A stretch of DNA of 64,000 bases from Spisula solida (Eukaryota; Mollusca; Bivalvia; Venerida; Mactridae), in NCBI GenBank assembly GCA_947247005.1, contig OX365955.1, forward strand, positions 17,961,322 to 18,025,321, written 5' to 3'. The translations under genes were made by a program, and so were the position numbers. Below are positions 35,690 to 47,623 of this stretch, piece by piece (within the stretch, counting starts at the first letter, position 1; each line of letters opens with the position of its first letter). The notes below the pieces were generated by a model. That model had not been told where the DNA came from, searched no databases, and worked only from the letters and a program-made list of their open reading frames with translations.

Positions 35690-37352
35690 ATAAAGGCCGA
35701 GTGTGAAACACTAACATGCCTTTAATTGTCCGTGGTTTGTGAAACACCATCATGCCTTAAAATGGTCTCTGGTTTGTGAAACACTAACATGCCTTAGAAT
35801 GGTATGTGGTTTGTGAAACACCATCATGCCTTAGAATGGTATGTGGTTTGTGAAACACTATCATGCCTTAGAATGGTCCGTGGTTTGTGAAACACTAACA
35901 TGCCTTAGAATGGTATGTGGTTTGTAAAACACTAACATGCCTTTAAATGGTCCGTGGTTTGCGAAACACTAACATGCCTTTAAATGGTCCGTGATTTGCG
36001 AAACACCAACATGCCTTAAAATGGTATGTGGTTTGTGAAACACCATCATCCCTTAGAATGGTATGTGGTTTGTGAAACACTAACATGCCTTAGAATGGTA
36101 TGTGGTTTGTGAAACACTATCATGCCTTAGAATGGTATGTGGTTTGTGAAACACCGTCATGCCTTAGAATGGTATGTGGTTTGAAAACACTAACATGCCT
36201 TTAAATGGTCCGTGGTTTGTGAAACACCATCATGCCTTAAAATGGTATGTGGTTTGTGAAACACTATCATGCCTTAGGATGGTATGTGGTTTGAAAAACA
36301 CCATCATGCCTTAGAATGGTCCGTGGTTTGTGAAACACTAACATGCCTTTGAATGGTATGTGGTTTGTGAAACACCATCATGCCTTAGAATGGTCCGTGG
36401 TTTGTGAAACACTAACATGCCTTAGAATGGTATGTGGTTTGTAAAACACTAACATGCCTTTAAATGGTCCGTTGTTTGCGAAACACTAACATGCCTTTAA
36501 ATGGTCCGTGATTTGCGAAACACTAACATGCCTTAAAATGGTATGTGGCTTGTGAAACACTAACATGCCTTTAAATGGTCCGTGGTTTGCGAAACACTAA
36601 CATGCCTTTAAATGGTCCGTGATTTGCGAAACACTAACATGCCTTAGAATGGTATGTGGTTTGTAAAACACTAACATGCCTTTAAATGGTCCGTGGTTTG
36701 CGAAACACTAACATGCCTTTTAATGGTCCGTGATTTGCGAAACACTAACATGCCTTAGAATGGTATGTGGTTTGTGAAACACTATCATGCCTTAGAATGG
36801 TATGTGGTTTGTGAAACACTAACATGCCTTTAAATGGTCCGTGGTTTGTGAAACACCATCATACCTTAGAATGGTATGTGGTTTGTGAAACACCATCATC
36901 CCTTAGAATGGTATGTGGTTTGTGAAACACCATCATGCCTTTGAATGGTATGCGGTTTGTGAAACACCATCATGCCTTAGAATGGTATGTAGTTTGTAAA
37001 ACACTAACATGCCTTTAAATGGTCCGTGGTTTGCGAAACACTAACATGCCTTTAAATGGTCCGTGATTTGTGAAACACTAACATGCCTTAAAATGGTCCG
37101 TGGTTTGTGAAACACTAACAAGCCTTAAAATGATTCGTGGTGTGTGAAACTCTTACATGCCTTAAAATGTTCTGTGGTTTGTGAAACTTTAACATGCCTT
37201 AAAATGGTCTCTGATTTGTGAAATACTAACATGCCATAAAATGTTCTCTGGTTTGTGAAATACTAACATGCCATAAAATGGTCTCTGGTTTGTGAAATTT
37301 TAACATGCCTTGAGATGGTCTCTGATTTGTGAAACATTAACATGCCATAAAA
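35690..37352. repeat. 37-bp minisatellite, about 44 copies, with 111-bp higher-order units
   Basis: The unit is GGTTTGTGAAACACTAACAT followed by GCCTTAGAATGGTATGT. A GGTCCGT form alternates with the GGTATGT form. The GTGATTTGCG variant lies at 35991, 36508, 36619 and 36730; the last spacings are 111 bp, a trimeric higher-order unit. Copies decay from about 37100 rightward. Confidence 0.95.
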
Positions 37353-37997
37353 CTGGAGTTAAACAGTTCATATATTCGTGTTTAATTCACCAATCATCCC
37401 TATTAACCAAGTCGTCCCTGAATAATGTTAGACTAGTGGTCTGTTTTCTGTAGTAAGGGGAATATTCAGGACATTTGCATGGCTGATAAATGGTGACGTA
37501 AGGCAATGTTCGACCAGATAAAAGTTTCGACGTCGTCATGGCAATGTACCAAGTAACTGGATATAATGTTCGATGTAAATGTTTTATTTCTGTGGAACAG
37601 TATAGGATGGAATAAGTATAAGGAATATGGAGATGAGCACGAAAAAATATAGGGTTACAGTAAAACCTCACTTAAAGGTCATCGCAATACAATAGAAGGA
37701 TTGCAAATAATAATTGAAGTATTAACACAAACAATTAAATGAAACAAAACTAATGACATTTGGCATTTTATTTTGAATTTGGCATTACTGTTATCCAAAG
37801 GTTGCATATCCGAATTATCGCCAGGTTTTCTTCATCAACAAATATATTTACATCATAATATGTGCTAATCAGTTAGTCCATTATCTGTTCATTCTGTATA
37901 TATCCTTTGCAAAATGTCGTCCAGCATAAGGCTACTTTTAAAACTTTATTCAACAAATGATGTGTCTGTTGGATGTTGTTTTGGGTGTTGTTGCTTG
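37353..37997. other. No gene seen
   Basis: Unique AT-rich DNA between two arrays. A 94-codon minus-strand frame (37387-37671) is unrecognised. Confidence 0.45.
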
Positions 37998-40900
37998 TGA
38001 TGTCTGGTCGTCCTTGTGATGTCTTGTCGTCCTTGTGATGTCTGAACGTCCTTGTGATGTCTGAACGTCCTTGTGATATCTGGTCGTTCTTGTGATGTCT
38101 GATCGTCCTTGTGATGTCTGATCGTCCTTGTGATGTCTTGTCGTCCTTGTGATGTCTGAACGTCCTTGTGATGTCTTGTCGTCCTTGTGATGTCTGATCG
38201 GCCTTGTGATGTCTTGTCGTCCTTGTGATGTCTGATCGTCCTTGTGATATCTGGTCGTCCTTGTGATGTCTGATCGTCCTTGTGATATCTGGTCGTTCTT
38301 GTGATGTCTGGTCGTCCTTGTGATGTCTGATCGTCCTTGTGATGTCTTGTCGCCCTTGTGATGTCTGATCGTCCTTGTGATGTCTTGTCGTCCTTGTGAT
38401 GTCTGATCGTCCTTGTGATGTCTTGTCGTCCTTGTGATGTCTGATCGACCTTGTGATATCTGGTCGTCCTTGTGATGTCTGATCGTCCTTGTGATGTCTT
38501 GTCGTCCTTGTGATGTCTGATCGTCCTTGTGATGTCTGGTCGTCCGTGTGATGTCTGATCGTCCTTGTGATATCTGATCGTCCTTGTGATATCTTGTCGT
38601 CCTTGTGATGTCTGGTCGTCCTTGTGATGTCTGGTCGTCCTTGTGATGTATGGTCATCCTTGTGATGTCTGATCGTCCTTGTGATATCTTGTCGTCCTTG
38701 TGATGTCTGATCGTCCTTGTGATGTCTGATCGTCCTTGTGATGTCTGGTCGTCCTTGTGATGTCTGGTCGTCCTTATGATGTCTGGTCGTCCTTTTGATG
38801 TCTGGTCGTCCTTGTGATGTCTGGTCGTCCTTGTGATGTCTGATCGTCCTTGTGATATCTTGTCGTCCTTGTGATGTCTGGTCGTCCTTGTGATGTCTTG
38901 TCGTCCTTGTGATGTCTGGTCGTCCTTGCGATGTCTGATTGTCCTTGTGATGTCTGATCGTCCTTGTGATATCTTGTCGTCCTTGTGATGTCTGATCGTC
39001 CTTGTGATGTCTGGTCGTCCTTGTGATATCTTGTCGTCCTTGTGATGTCTGATCGTACTTGTGATGTCTGATCGTCCTTGTGATGTCTGATCGTCCTTGT
39101 GATGTCTGATCGTCCTTGTGATGTCTGATCGTCCTTGTGATGTCTGGTCGTCCTTGTGATGTCTGGTCGTCCTTATGATGTCTGGTCGTCCTTTTGATGT
39201 CTGGTCGTCCTTGTGATGTCTGGTCGTCCGTGTGATGTCTGATCGTCCTTGTGATATCTTGTCGTCCTTGTGATGTCTGGTCGTCCTTGTGATGTCTTGT
39301 CGTCCTTGTGATGTCTGGTCGTCCTTGCGATGTCTGATTGTCCTTGTGATGTCTGATCGTCCTTGTGATATCTTGTCGTCCTTGTGATGTCTGATCGTCC
39401 TTGTGATGTCTGGTCGTCCTTGTGATATCTTGTCGTCCTTGTGATGTCTGATCGTCCTTGTGATGTCTGATCGTCCTTGTGATGTCTGTTCGTCCTTGTG
39501 ATGTCTGATCGTCCTTGTGATGTGTAGTCATCCTTGTGATGTCTGATCGTCCTTGTGATGTGTGGTCATCCTTGTGATGTCTGATCGTCCTTGTGATATC
39601 TGGTCGTCCTTGTGATGTCTGATCGTCTTTGTGATGTCTGGTCGACCGTGTGATGTCTGATCGTCCTTATGATGTCTGATCGTCCTTGTGATGTCTGGTC
39701 GTCCTTGTGATGTCTGGTCGTCCTTATGATGTCTGGTCGTCCTTTTGATGTCTGGTCGTCCTTGTGATGTCTGGTCGTCCTTGTGATGTCTGATCGTCCT
39801 TGTGATATCTTGTCGTCCTTGTGATGTCTGGTCGTCCTTGTGATGTCTTGTCGTCCTTGTGATGTCTGGTCGTCCTTGCGATGTCTGATTGTCCTTGTGA
39901 TGTCAGATCGTCCTTGTGATATCTTGTCGTCCTTGTGATGTCTGATCGTCCTTGTGATGTCTGGTCGTCCTTGTGATATCTTGTCGTCCTTGTGATGTCT
40001 GATCGTCCTTGTGATGTCTGATCGTCCTTGTGATGTCTGATCGTCCTTGTGATGTCTGATCGTCCTTGTGACGTCTTGTCGTCCTTGTGATGTCTGATCG
40101 TCCTTGTGATGTCTGATCGTCCTTGTGATGTCTGATCGTCCTTGTGATATCTGGTCGTTCTTGTGATGTCTGGTCGTCCTTGTGATGTCTGATCGTCCTT
40201 GTGATGTCTTGTCGCCCTTGTGATGTCTGATCGTCCTTGTGATGTCTTGTCGTCCTTGTGATGTCTGATCGTCCTTGTGATGTCTTGTCGTCCTTGTGAT
40301 GTCTGATCGACCTTGTGATATCTGGTCGTCCTTGTGATGTCTGATCGTCCTTGTGATGTCTTGTCGTCCTTGTGATGTCTGATCGTCCTTGTGATGTCTT
40401 GTCGTCCTTGTGATGTCTGATCGTCCTTGTGATGTCTTGTCGTCCTTGTGATGTCTGATCGTCCTTGTGATATCTGGTCGTCCTTGTGATGTCTGATCGT
40501 CCTTGTGACGTCTTGTCGTCCTTGTGATGTCTGATCGTCTTTGTGATGTCTGGTCGACCGTTTGATGTCTGGTCGTCCTTGTGATGTCTGATCGTCCTTG
40601 TGATGTCCGATCGTCCTTGTGATATCTTGTCGTCCTTGTGATGTCTGGTCGTCCTTGTGATGTCTGGTCGTCCGTGTGATGTCTAATCGTCCTTGTGATG
40701 TCTGGTCGTCCTTGTGATGTCTGATCGTCCTTGTGATGTCTGGGCGTCCTTGTGATGTCTGATCGTCCTTGTGATGTGTAGTCATCCTTGTGATGTCTGA
40801 TCGTCCTTGTGATGTGTGGTCATCCTTGTGATGTGAGGTCGTCCTTGTGATGTATGGTCATCCTTGTGATGTCTGATCGTCCTTGTGATATCTTGTCGTC

Positions 40901-43900
40901 CTTGTGATGTCTGATCGTCCTTGTGATGTCTGATCGTCCTTGTGATGTCTGGTCGTCCTTGTGATGTCTGGTCGTCCTTATGATGTCTGGTCGTCCTTTT
41001 GATGTCTGGTCGTCCTTGTGATGTCTGGTCGTCCTTGTGATGTCTGATCGTCCTTGTGATATCTTGTCGTCCTTGTGATGTCTGGTCGTCCTTGTGATGT
41101 CTTGTCGTCCTTGTGATGTCTGGTCGTCCTTGCGATGTCTGATTGTCCTTGTGATGTCTGATCGTCCTTGTGATATCTTGTCGTCCTTGTGATGTCTGAT
41201 CGTCCTTGTGATGTCTGGTCGTCCTTGTGATATCTTGTCGTCCTTGTGATGTCTGATCGTCCTTGTGATGTCTGATCGTCCTTGTGATGTCTGATCGTCC
41301 TTGTGATGTCTGATCGTCCTTGTGATGTCTGGTCGTCCTTGTGATGTCTGGTCGTCCTTATGATGTCTGGTCGTCCTTTTGATGTCTGGTCGTCCTTGTG
41401 ATGTCTGGTCGTCCGTGTGATGTCTGATCGTCCTTGTGATATCTTGTCGTCCTTGTGATGTCTGGTCGTCCTTGTGATGTCTTGTCGTCCTTGTGATGTC
41501 TGGTCGTCCTTGCGATGTCTGATTGTCCTTGTGATGTCTGATCGTCCTTGTGATATCTTGTCGTCCTTGTGATGTCTGATCGTCCTTGTGATGTCTGGTC
41601 GTCCTTGTGATGTCTGTTCGTCCTTGTGATGTCTGATCGTCCTTGTGATGTGTAGTCATCCTTGTGATGTCTGATCGTCCTTGTGATGTGTGGTCATCCT
41701 TGTGATGTCTGATCGTCCTTGTGATATCTGGTCGTCCTTGTGATGTCTGATCGTCTTTGTGATGTCTGGTCGACCGTGTGATGTCTGATCGTCCTTGTGA
41801 TGTCTGATCGTCCTTGTGATGTCTGGTCGTCCTTGTGATGTCTGGTCGTCCTTATGATGTCTGGTCGTCCTTTTGATGTCTGGTCGTCCTTGTGATGTCT
41901 GGTCGTCCTTGTGATGTCTGATCGTCCTTGTGATATCTTGTCGTCCTTGTGATGTCTGGTCGTCCTTGTGATGTCTTGTCGTCCTTGTGATGTCTGGTCG
42001 TCCTTGCGATGTCTGATTGTCCTTGTGATGTCTGATCGTCCTTGTGATATCTTGTCGTCCTTGTGATGTCTGATCGTCCTTGTGATGTCTGGTCGTCCTT
42101 GTGATATCTTGTCGTCCTTGTGATGTCTGATCGTCCTTGTGATGTCTGATCGTCCTTGTGATGTCTGATCGTCCTTGTGATGTCTGATCGTCCTTGTGAT
42201 GTCTGGTCGTCCTTGTGATGTCTGGTCGTCCTTATGATGTCTGGTCGTCCTTTTGATGTCTGGTCGTCCTTGTGATGTCTGGTCGTCCGTGTGATGTCTG
42301 ATCGTCCTTGTGATATCTTGTCGTCCTTGTGATGTCTGGTCGTCCTTGTGATGTCTTGTCGTCCCTGTGATGTCTGGTCGTCCTTGCGATGTCTGATTGT
42401 CCTTGTGATGTCTGATCGTCCTTGTGATATCTTGTCGTCCTTGTGATGTCTGATCGTCCTTGTGATGTCTGGTCGTCCTTGTGATATCTTGTCGTCCTTG
42501 TGATGTCTGATCGTCCTTGTGATGTCTGATCGTCCTTGTAATGTCTGTTCGTCCTTGTGATGTCTGGTCGTCCTTGTGATGTCTGATCGTCCTTGTGATG
42601 TCTGGTCGTCCTTGTGATGTCTGATCGTCCTTGTGATGTCTGATCGTCCTTGTGATGTCTGGTCGTCCTTGTGATGTCTTGTCGTCCTTGTGATGTCTGA
42701 TCGTCCTTGTGATGTCTGGTCGTCCTTGTGATGTCTGGTCGTCCTTGTGATGTCTGGTCGTCCGTGTGATGTCTGATCGTTCTTGTGATATCTGATCGTC
42801 CTTGTGATATCTTGTCGTCCTTGTGATGTCTGGTCGTCCTTGTGATGTCTGGTCGTCCTTGTGATATCTTGTCGTCCTTGTGATGTCTGATCGTCCTTGT
42901 GATGTCTGATCGTCCTTGTGATGTCTGTTCGTCCTTGTGATGTCTGGTCGTCCTTGTGATGTCTGATCGTCCTTGTGATGTCTGGTCGTCCTTGTGATGT
43001 CTGATCGTCCTTGTGATGTCTGATCGTCCTTGTGATATCTTGTCGTCCTTGTGATGTCTGATCGTCCTTGTGATGTCTGATCGTCCTTGTGATGTCTGGT
43101 CGTCCTTGTGATGTCTGGTCGTCCTTGTGATGTCTGGTCGTCCGTGTGATGTCTGATCGTTCTTGTGATGTCTGGTCGTCCTTGTGATATCTTGTCGTCC
43201 TTGTGATGTCTGATCGTCCTTGTGATGTCTGATCGTCCTTGTGATGTCTGTTCGTCCTTGTGATGTCTGGTCGTCCTTGTGATGTCTGATCGTCCTTGTG
43301 ATGTCTGGTCGTCCTTGTGATGTCTGATCGTCCTTGTGATGTCTGATCGTCCTTGTGATATCTTGTCGTCCTTGTGATGTCTGGTCGTCCTTGTGATGTC
43401 TGGTCGTCCTTGTGATGTCTGATCGTCCTTGTGATGTCTGATCGTCCTTGTGATATCTTGTCGTCCTTGTGATGTCTGGTCGTCCTTGTGATGTCTGGTC
43501 GTCCTTGTGATGTCTGGTCGTCCGTGTGATGTCTGATCGTTCTTGTGATATCTGATCGTCCTTGTGATATCTTGTCGTCCTTGTGATGTCTGGTCGTCCT
43601 TGTGATGTCTGGTCGTCCTTGGATTGTCTGGTCGTCCTTGTGATGTCTGATCGTCCTTGTGATGTCTGATCGTCCTTGTGATATCTTGTCGTCCTTGTGA
43701 TGTCTGGTCGTCCTTGTGATGTCTTGTCGTCCTTGTGATGTCTGGTCGTCCTTATGATGTCTGATCGTCCTTGTGATGTCTGGTCGTCCTTGTGATGCCT
43801 TGTCGTCCTTGTAATGTCTGGTCGTCCTTGTGATATCTTGTCGTCCTTGTGATATCTTGTCATCCTTGTGATGTCTGGTCGACCTTGTGATGTCTGATCG

Positions 43901-44530
43901 TCCATGTCTGATCGTCCTTGTGATATCTTGTCGTCCTTGTGATGTCTGGTCGTCCTTGTGATGTCTGATCGTCCTTGTGATGTCTGGTCGTCCTTGTGAT
44001 GTCTGGTCGACCTTGTGATGTCTGGTCGTCCATGTGATTCATTGTTTGTCTGCTGGCTCTTGTCGTCCTTGTGATATCTTGTCATCCTTGTGATGTCTGG
44101 TCGACCTTGTGATGTCTGATCGTCCATGTCTGATCGTCCTTGTGATATCTTGTCGTCCTTGTGATGTCTGGTCGTCCTTGTGATGTCTGAACGTCCATGT
44201 CTGATCGTCCTTGTGATATCTTGTCGTCCTTGTGATGTCTGAACGTCCTTGTGATGTCTGGTCGTCCTTGTGATGTCTGGTCGACCTTGTGATGTCTGAA
44301 CGACCTTGTGATGTCTGGTCGTCCTTGTGATGTCTGGTCGACCTTGTGATGTCTGAACGACCTTGTGATGTCTGGTCGTCCTTGTGATATCTTGTCGACC
44401 TTGTGATGTCTGAACGACCTTGTGATGTCTGGTCGTCCTTGTGATGTCTGGTCGACCTTGTGATGTCTGGTCGTCCTTGTGATGTCTGGTCGACCTTGTG
44501 ATGTCTGGTCGTCCTTGTGATTCATTGTTT
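37998..44530. repeat. 6.5-kb array of a 19-bp unit, about 340 copies, with higher-order structure
   Basis: The unit is GTGATGTCTGATCGTCCTT, with frequent forms CTGGTCG, CTTGTCG and ATATCT. As 19 is one more than a multiple of three, three units make 57 bp. All three minus-strand phases therefore read the same 19-residue peptide (DDQTSQGRPDITRTTRHHK). This explains reading frames of 552, 353, 279 and 631 codons on the minus strand without invoking a gene. Frames start and stop mainly at the GGTCATCC variant, whose complement contains both ATG and TGA. The rare CGTCCTTGCG variant lies at 38921, 39320, 39871, 41125, 41505, 41999 and 42379, all at multiples of 19 from each other. Confidence 0.96.
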
Positions 44531-44545
44531 GTCCGCTGGCTCTTG
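44034..44545. repeat. Duplicated right edge of the 19-bp array
   Basis: The non-repeat sequence GTGATTCATTGTTTGTCTGC-TGGCTCTTG at 44034-44062 recurs at 44517-44545 with one change, 483 bp later. Between the two, units are more irregular, with CCATGTCTGATCG deletions and GTCGACC and GAACG variants. The array's edge was therefore copied into the array. Confidence 0.88.
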
Positions 44546-46011
44546 CTCCAGACGGGTTATGTTTGACTGACTTCTAGAGGCGGCAGTCTGTCGGAGTAGA
44601 TTGTCGTGTTTTTACCGCTGTTCGGTGTTAGTTTATTCTTGCTCTTGTTTGTGGCTGACCTTGTTACTAATTGTTCTTGTAATCTGTGATTTTTTCTTAC
44701 CCGGGTGTTGTTTATGTGCCTTTCGTGCGCTAATTGTATTTGTTGAGAGCTACCTTTCCAGTTCGATTTGTTTACCAACACTATACGATGTATAATGAAT
44801 ACATGCAGGTGATATATTGTTGTTCTGACATTGCCCGATGTTTCGTTGTCTTGAGGTACAAGATTACAAGGAGCCATGTCAATTTTATGTACAATAACAT
44901 TAGGCTTATTGTACGTACCCAGTTGTGTTTCCATTTCAGTCGTCAATCGTGACTCGTCGGTTATTTCCGTTTATCTCCGTAACACAACAACTGCTGTGGT
45001 GTTTTTGTTTGTTTATTTATACTTGTAGGGTACGAAAGGACAGGGTTCACTTTATATAAATGGCTGAATTTGGCCCTGTGTTTTTCTTCAAAAAATAAAA
45101 TGCATGTTCCTGTAAATCTGTTCTACAAATCTTATAACTGAGCAATGCCTTTCAAAAGGATAAGCATGGATATCATAATGTTTCTTGTAATACTTACAAT
45201 TATGTGAAACACTGGTTATGTAGAAATATAAAAGTGTAGCATGACTGCAATAAATTCATTATTACGTCACGAATTTTCACACAAATGGCGAAAATTCCAA
45301 TAAAACAGACAGGAAACAGCAAATCACCTTATTTACATGGGCGCCGCCATTACGAGAGACGAAATGGCTACACCATTGAAATCAATCACAAAATACAACA
45401 ACAAAACAATATGTCTTAACTTCAAAAGAACATTGAAATCTCCAAATGTCCAGTCGCATGTTTACGGAATTATTCGAAGTTCCAATCGCATTTTACCGAA
45501 CACCTCGAAGCTCCGATCGTATTTAACGTAAATCCACGAACTTTGAGCAGGTTGTTAAATTCGAGTGTTCGACCTTCCGCTACCAATACAGGTGTCTTAA
45601 CCAGCCACGAAAACGGCATTCTCATCATAATCATTGGCCTTTACACATGGCACGTTTATTTTCCGGATAAAACGGAAAAAGCCGATGTTTCGCGAGTGAC
45701 GGAAACGGTAGCCTTTTTGGACTTAAAACACGCCTCCCAGCCAAATCTATTTTTTTCAAGTGCCAGTATTTACCCAATACGTTGTACTTTCAGGAAATAT
45801 TAACAATTCAACAATTCTACATTTGACTGAATAATAAAATGTAAAATGAGATCTACGCCTTGTGGAAAGCTTTGTATAATGTAGTCTAATAAATAAGTAG
45901 ACACGACTAGTAGTGGTAGTAAAATTAGATTTGTTTCCTGGGAGAAAGTATTTAAGGTACAAAAAGGCTACGTACTGACTGCATATGGATGAAAGTACAT
46001 ATGTACATGTA
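44546..46011. other. No gene seen
   Basis: Unique sequence. The longest non-repetitive frame near here is a 129-codon minus-strand frame (44946-44557), hydrophilic and Asn/Thr-rich, with no domain I recognise. Shorter frames on both strands overlap it. A gene cannot be excluded but is not supported. Confidence 0.35.
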
Positions 46012-46861
46012 TACGAGGGACGTTCATAAATAAACAGGACTGGGGTCCTCACAGGTACAGTTTTATCGTGTTACACTATCATGTCCGCTCATAATATTTC
46101 AATTTGAAACCATGGTAACACCCACCGGGCGCAGCCCATCAATTACAATTGATGGCGACAACGTAATGAGGCATTACGTTAGTACTATGCTATCGTTACA
46201 TCGCCAAAACATCACATGCTAACTCTAAGAGTGACAACTTCGTGACGCAAAAGGGACGTAACCAGAATATATAAAAACGGACAAACACCAAGTTTTGTCA
46301 ATATCAAGATGATAATGTCCTCTGAATCATATGAAATTATCGTAACTACATTGAGACACAGTTCTGCAAGTCGTTTATCAGTTTTAGAATGGCACAAATG
46401 CTTTAGGGATAACTGTTCAGTTTTTAAAGGAAGGGAAGTAATAAGAAAGTATAAGAATGTTTGTGACGTCAGTTACCGAGACAATGTCATAATACCAACG
46501 TTTAATAGCACGGATTCTCGCCCAGATGTTCGTTGTAAGATCCGGAAAAATACGTGCGATTCTCATCAACGCTTTACTTGTGTGGCTCAGTAATGTATTC
46601 ATCACCATAATTATATCACTATGAACATCGTATTTCATAGTCCGATGGGATGCACTAACACCGTGTAAAATAGCGCGACGTCATTTTGTGCGCCGGGTCT
46701 GCATAAGTAACCCTGTTTAGGCGACTGTAACTCTCGGACTGCGTATTTGATTTTGCTCATAATTTTACTGTATGTGGATTCCGATTTTTGATGTTATATA
46801 ATTTGATTCATTTTGTTGAACCACTTGTAATAGTCCTGTGCATTTTTGAACGTCCCTCGTA
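46012..46861. mobile_element. 850-bp mariner-like element with TA target site
   Basis: The left end TACGAGGGACGTTCATAAAT and the reverse complement of the right end TACGAGGGACGTTCAAAAAT agree, and ACAGGACT follows in both. TA flanks each end exactly (46010-46011 and 46862-46863). TIRs beginning TACGAGGG-CGTTCA are typical of a mariner-type family. At 850 bp it is shorter than an autonomous mariner and carries at most a fragment of transposase. Confidence 0.85.
46309..46593 (+). pseudogene. Possible mariner transposase N-terminal fragment
   Basis: This 94-codon frame lies inside the 850-bp TIR element. Residues about 20-32 (SRLSVLEWHKCFR) resemble the second helix of the mariner/SETMAR-type helix-turn-helix DNA-binding domain, where '.V.EWH.RF..G' is typical. 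The following residues do not continue the usual pattern, and there is no D-D-D/E catalytic region. I read it as a shortened or decayed transposase start. It could also be a chance frame, since the similarity is short. The minus-strand frame over it is a shadow. Confidence 0.4.
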
Positions 46862-47508
46862 TATGTCATTATAAACATTGATTTGTGGCCCTCATTCTAG
46901 GATGACATGTGATCAGTTTACAAACCAAGTTGAATGTTTCTCGAAGTACATGACCTAGCCTTCTAGACAACTTGTATTTCTATGTCATCTTTAATCTCCA
47001 CCTTCTAAATTTCTATTAATGTAAAATCAATATCTTGTTTACATTTAATTTCGTGAAATTTTGTTCAAAATTACAAGTTATTTCGTAAGATCATAGTTTA
47101 TTGGGTATTCTAACACGATCAGCGGATTAATCCACATTCACATAGAGAAAACCGAACCATGTATTATCACCTCCATAAACCATGGTATCAAATTGGCTGT
47201 TACTATTTACGCCCCGTATCACGTGACATATTTATGAATGAATGAAGTAAAACCTTATACGAGTCGCGGTGGCAAGGCAAGTTGCACGAGAATCCAGTGT
47301 TACAGCTATGACGCATCTATTTTTAGAAGAATGTTTAAAATGTGTTATTTCCTTCAGAAAATTACGAAGGTCGTTTTCGTTAACGAGGGAGGTAATTGTA
47401 CCAGCTGATAAGCCACTCAATTTCAGCGTGGAATTATGTTCAATGTCAAATGGGTGAAAATGGAATGCGCGCAGTTAAATAGTGCGGGATATTATCGTAT
47501 TTAGAATC
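46862..47508. other. No gene seen
   Basis: Unique AT-rich DNA. Overlapping frames at 47232-47457 on the two strands are unrecognised. Confidence 0.45.
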
Positions 47509-47623
47509 GAAATAAAAACTCTGTTCTTGTATTTTGTCGGTGAATAAAACACGGACACTCGTTCGGATGAACTCCTGCCCATGTTTTATTCACCGACAAA
47601 ATACGCGAACAGATTTTTATTTC
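47509..47623. repeat. 115-bp near-perfect foldback
   Basis: GAAATAAAAACTCTGTTCTT...GTATTTTGTCGGTGAATAAA is inverted as TTTATTCACCGACAAAATAC...GAACAGATTTTTATTTC. Arms of about 45 bp have few mismatches and a loop of about 25 bp. Confidence 0.9.

Noticed and set aside
35690..37352. CRISPR-like array
   Set aside because: The repeats are directly adjacent with no unique spacers, there are no cas genes, and the surrounding DNA is eukaryotic. The same applies to the other arrays.
37873..44127. Minus-strand frames of 552, 353, 279 and 631 codons as genes for repetitive proteins
   Set aside because: All three phases of the same strand are open and read the same 19-residue repeat because the DNA unit is 19 bp. 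Starts and stops track one variant unit, and there is no unique N- or C-terminal domain.
37998..44530. Centromeric or telomeric satellite
   Set aside because: The unit is not telomere-like. A 6.5-kb array flanked by unique DNA is small for a centromere, and nothing in the sequence locates it on a chromosome.
44557..44946. 129-codon minus-strand frame as a gene
   Set aside because: It starts at the edge of the repeat array, has a low-complexity hydrophilic composition, no recognisable domain, and overlapping frames on the other strand.
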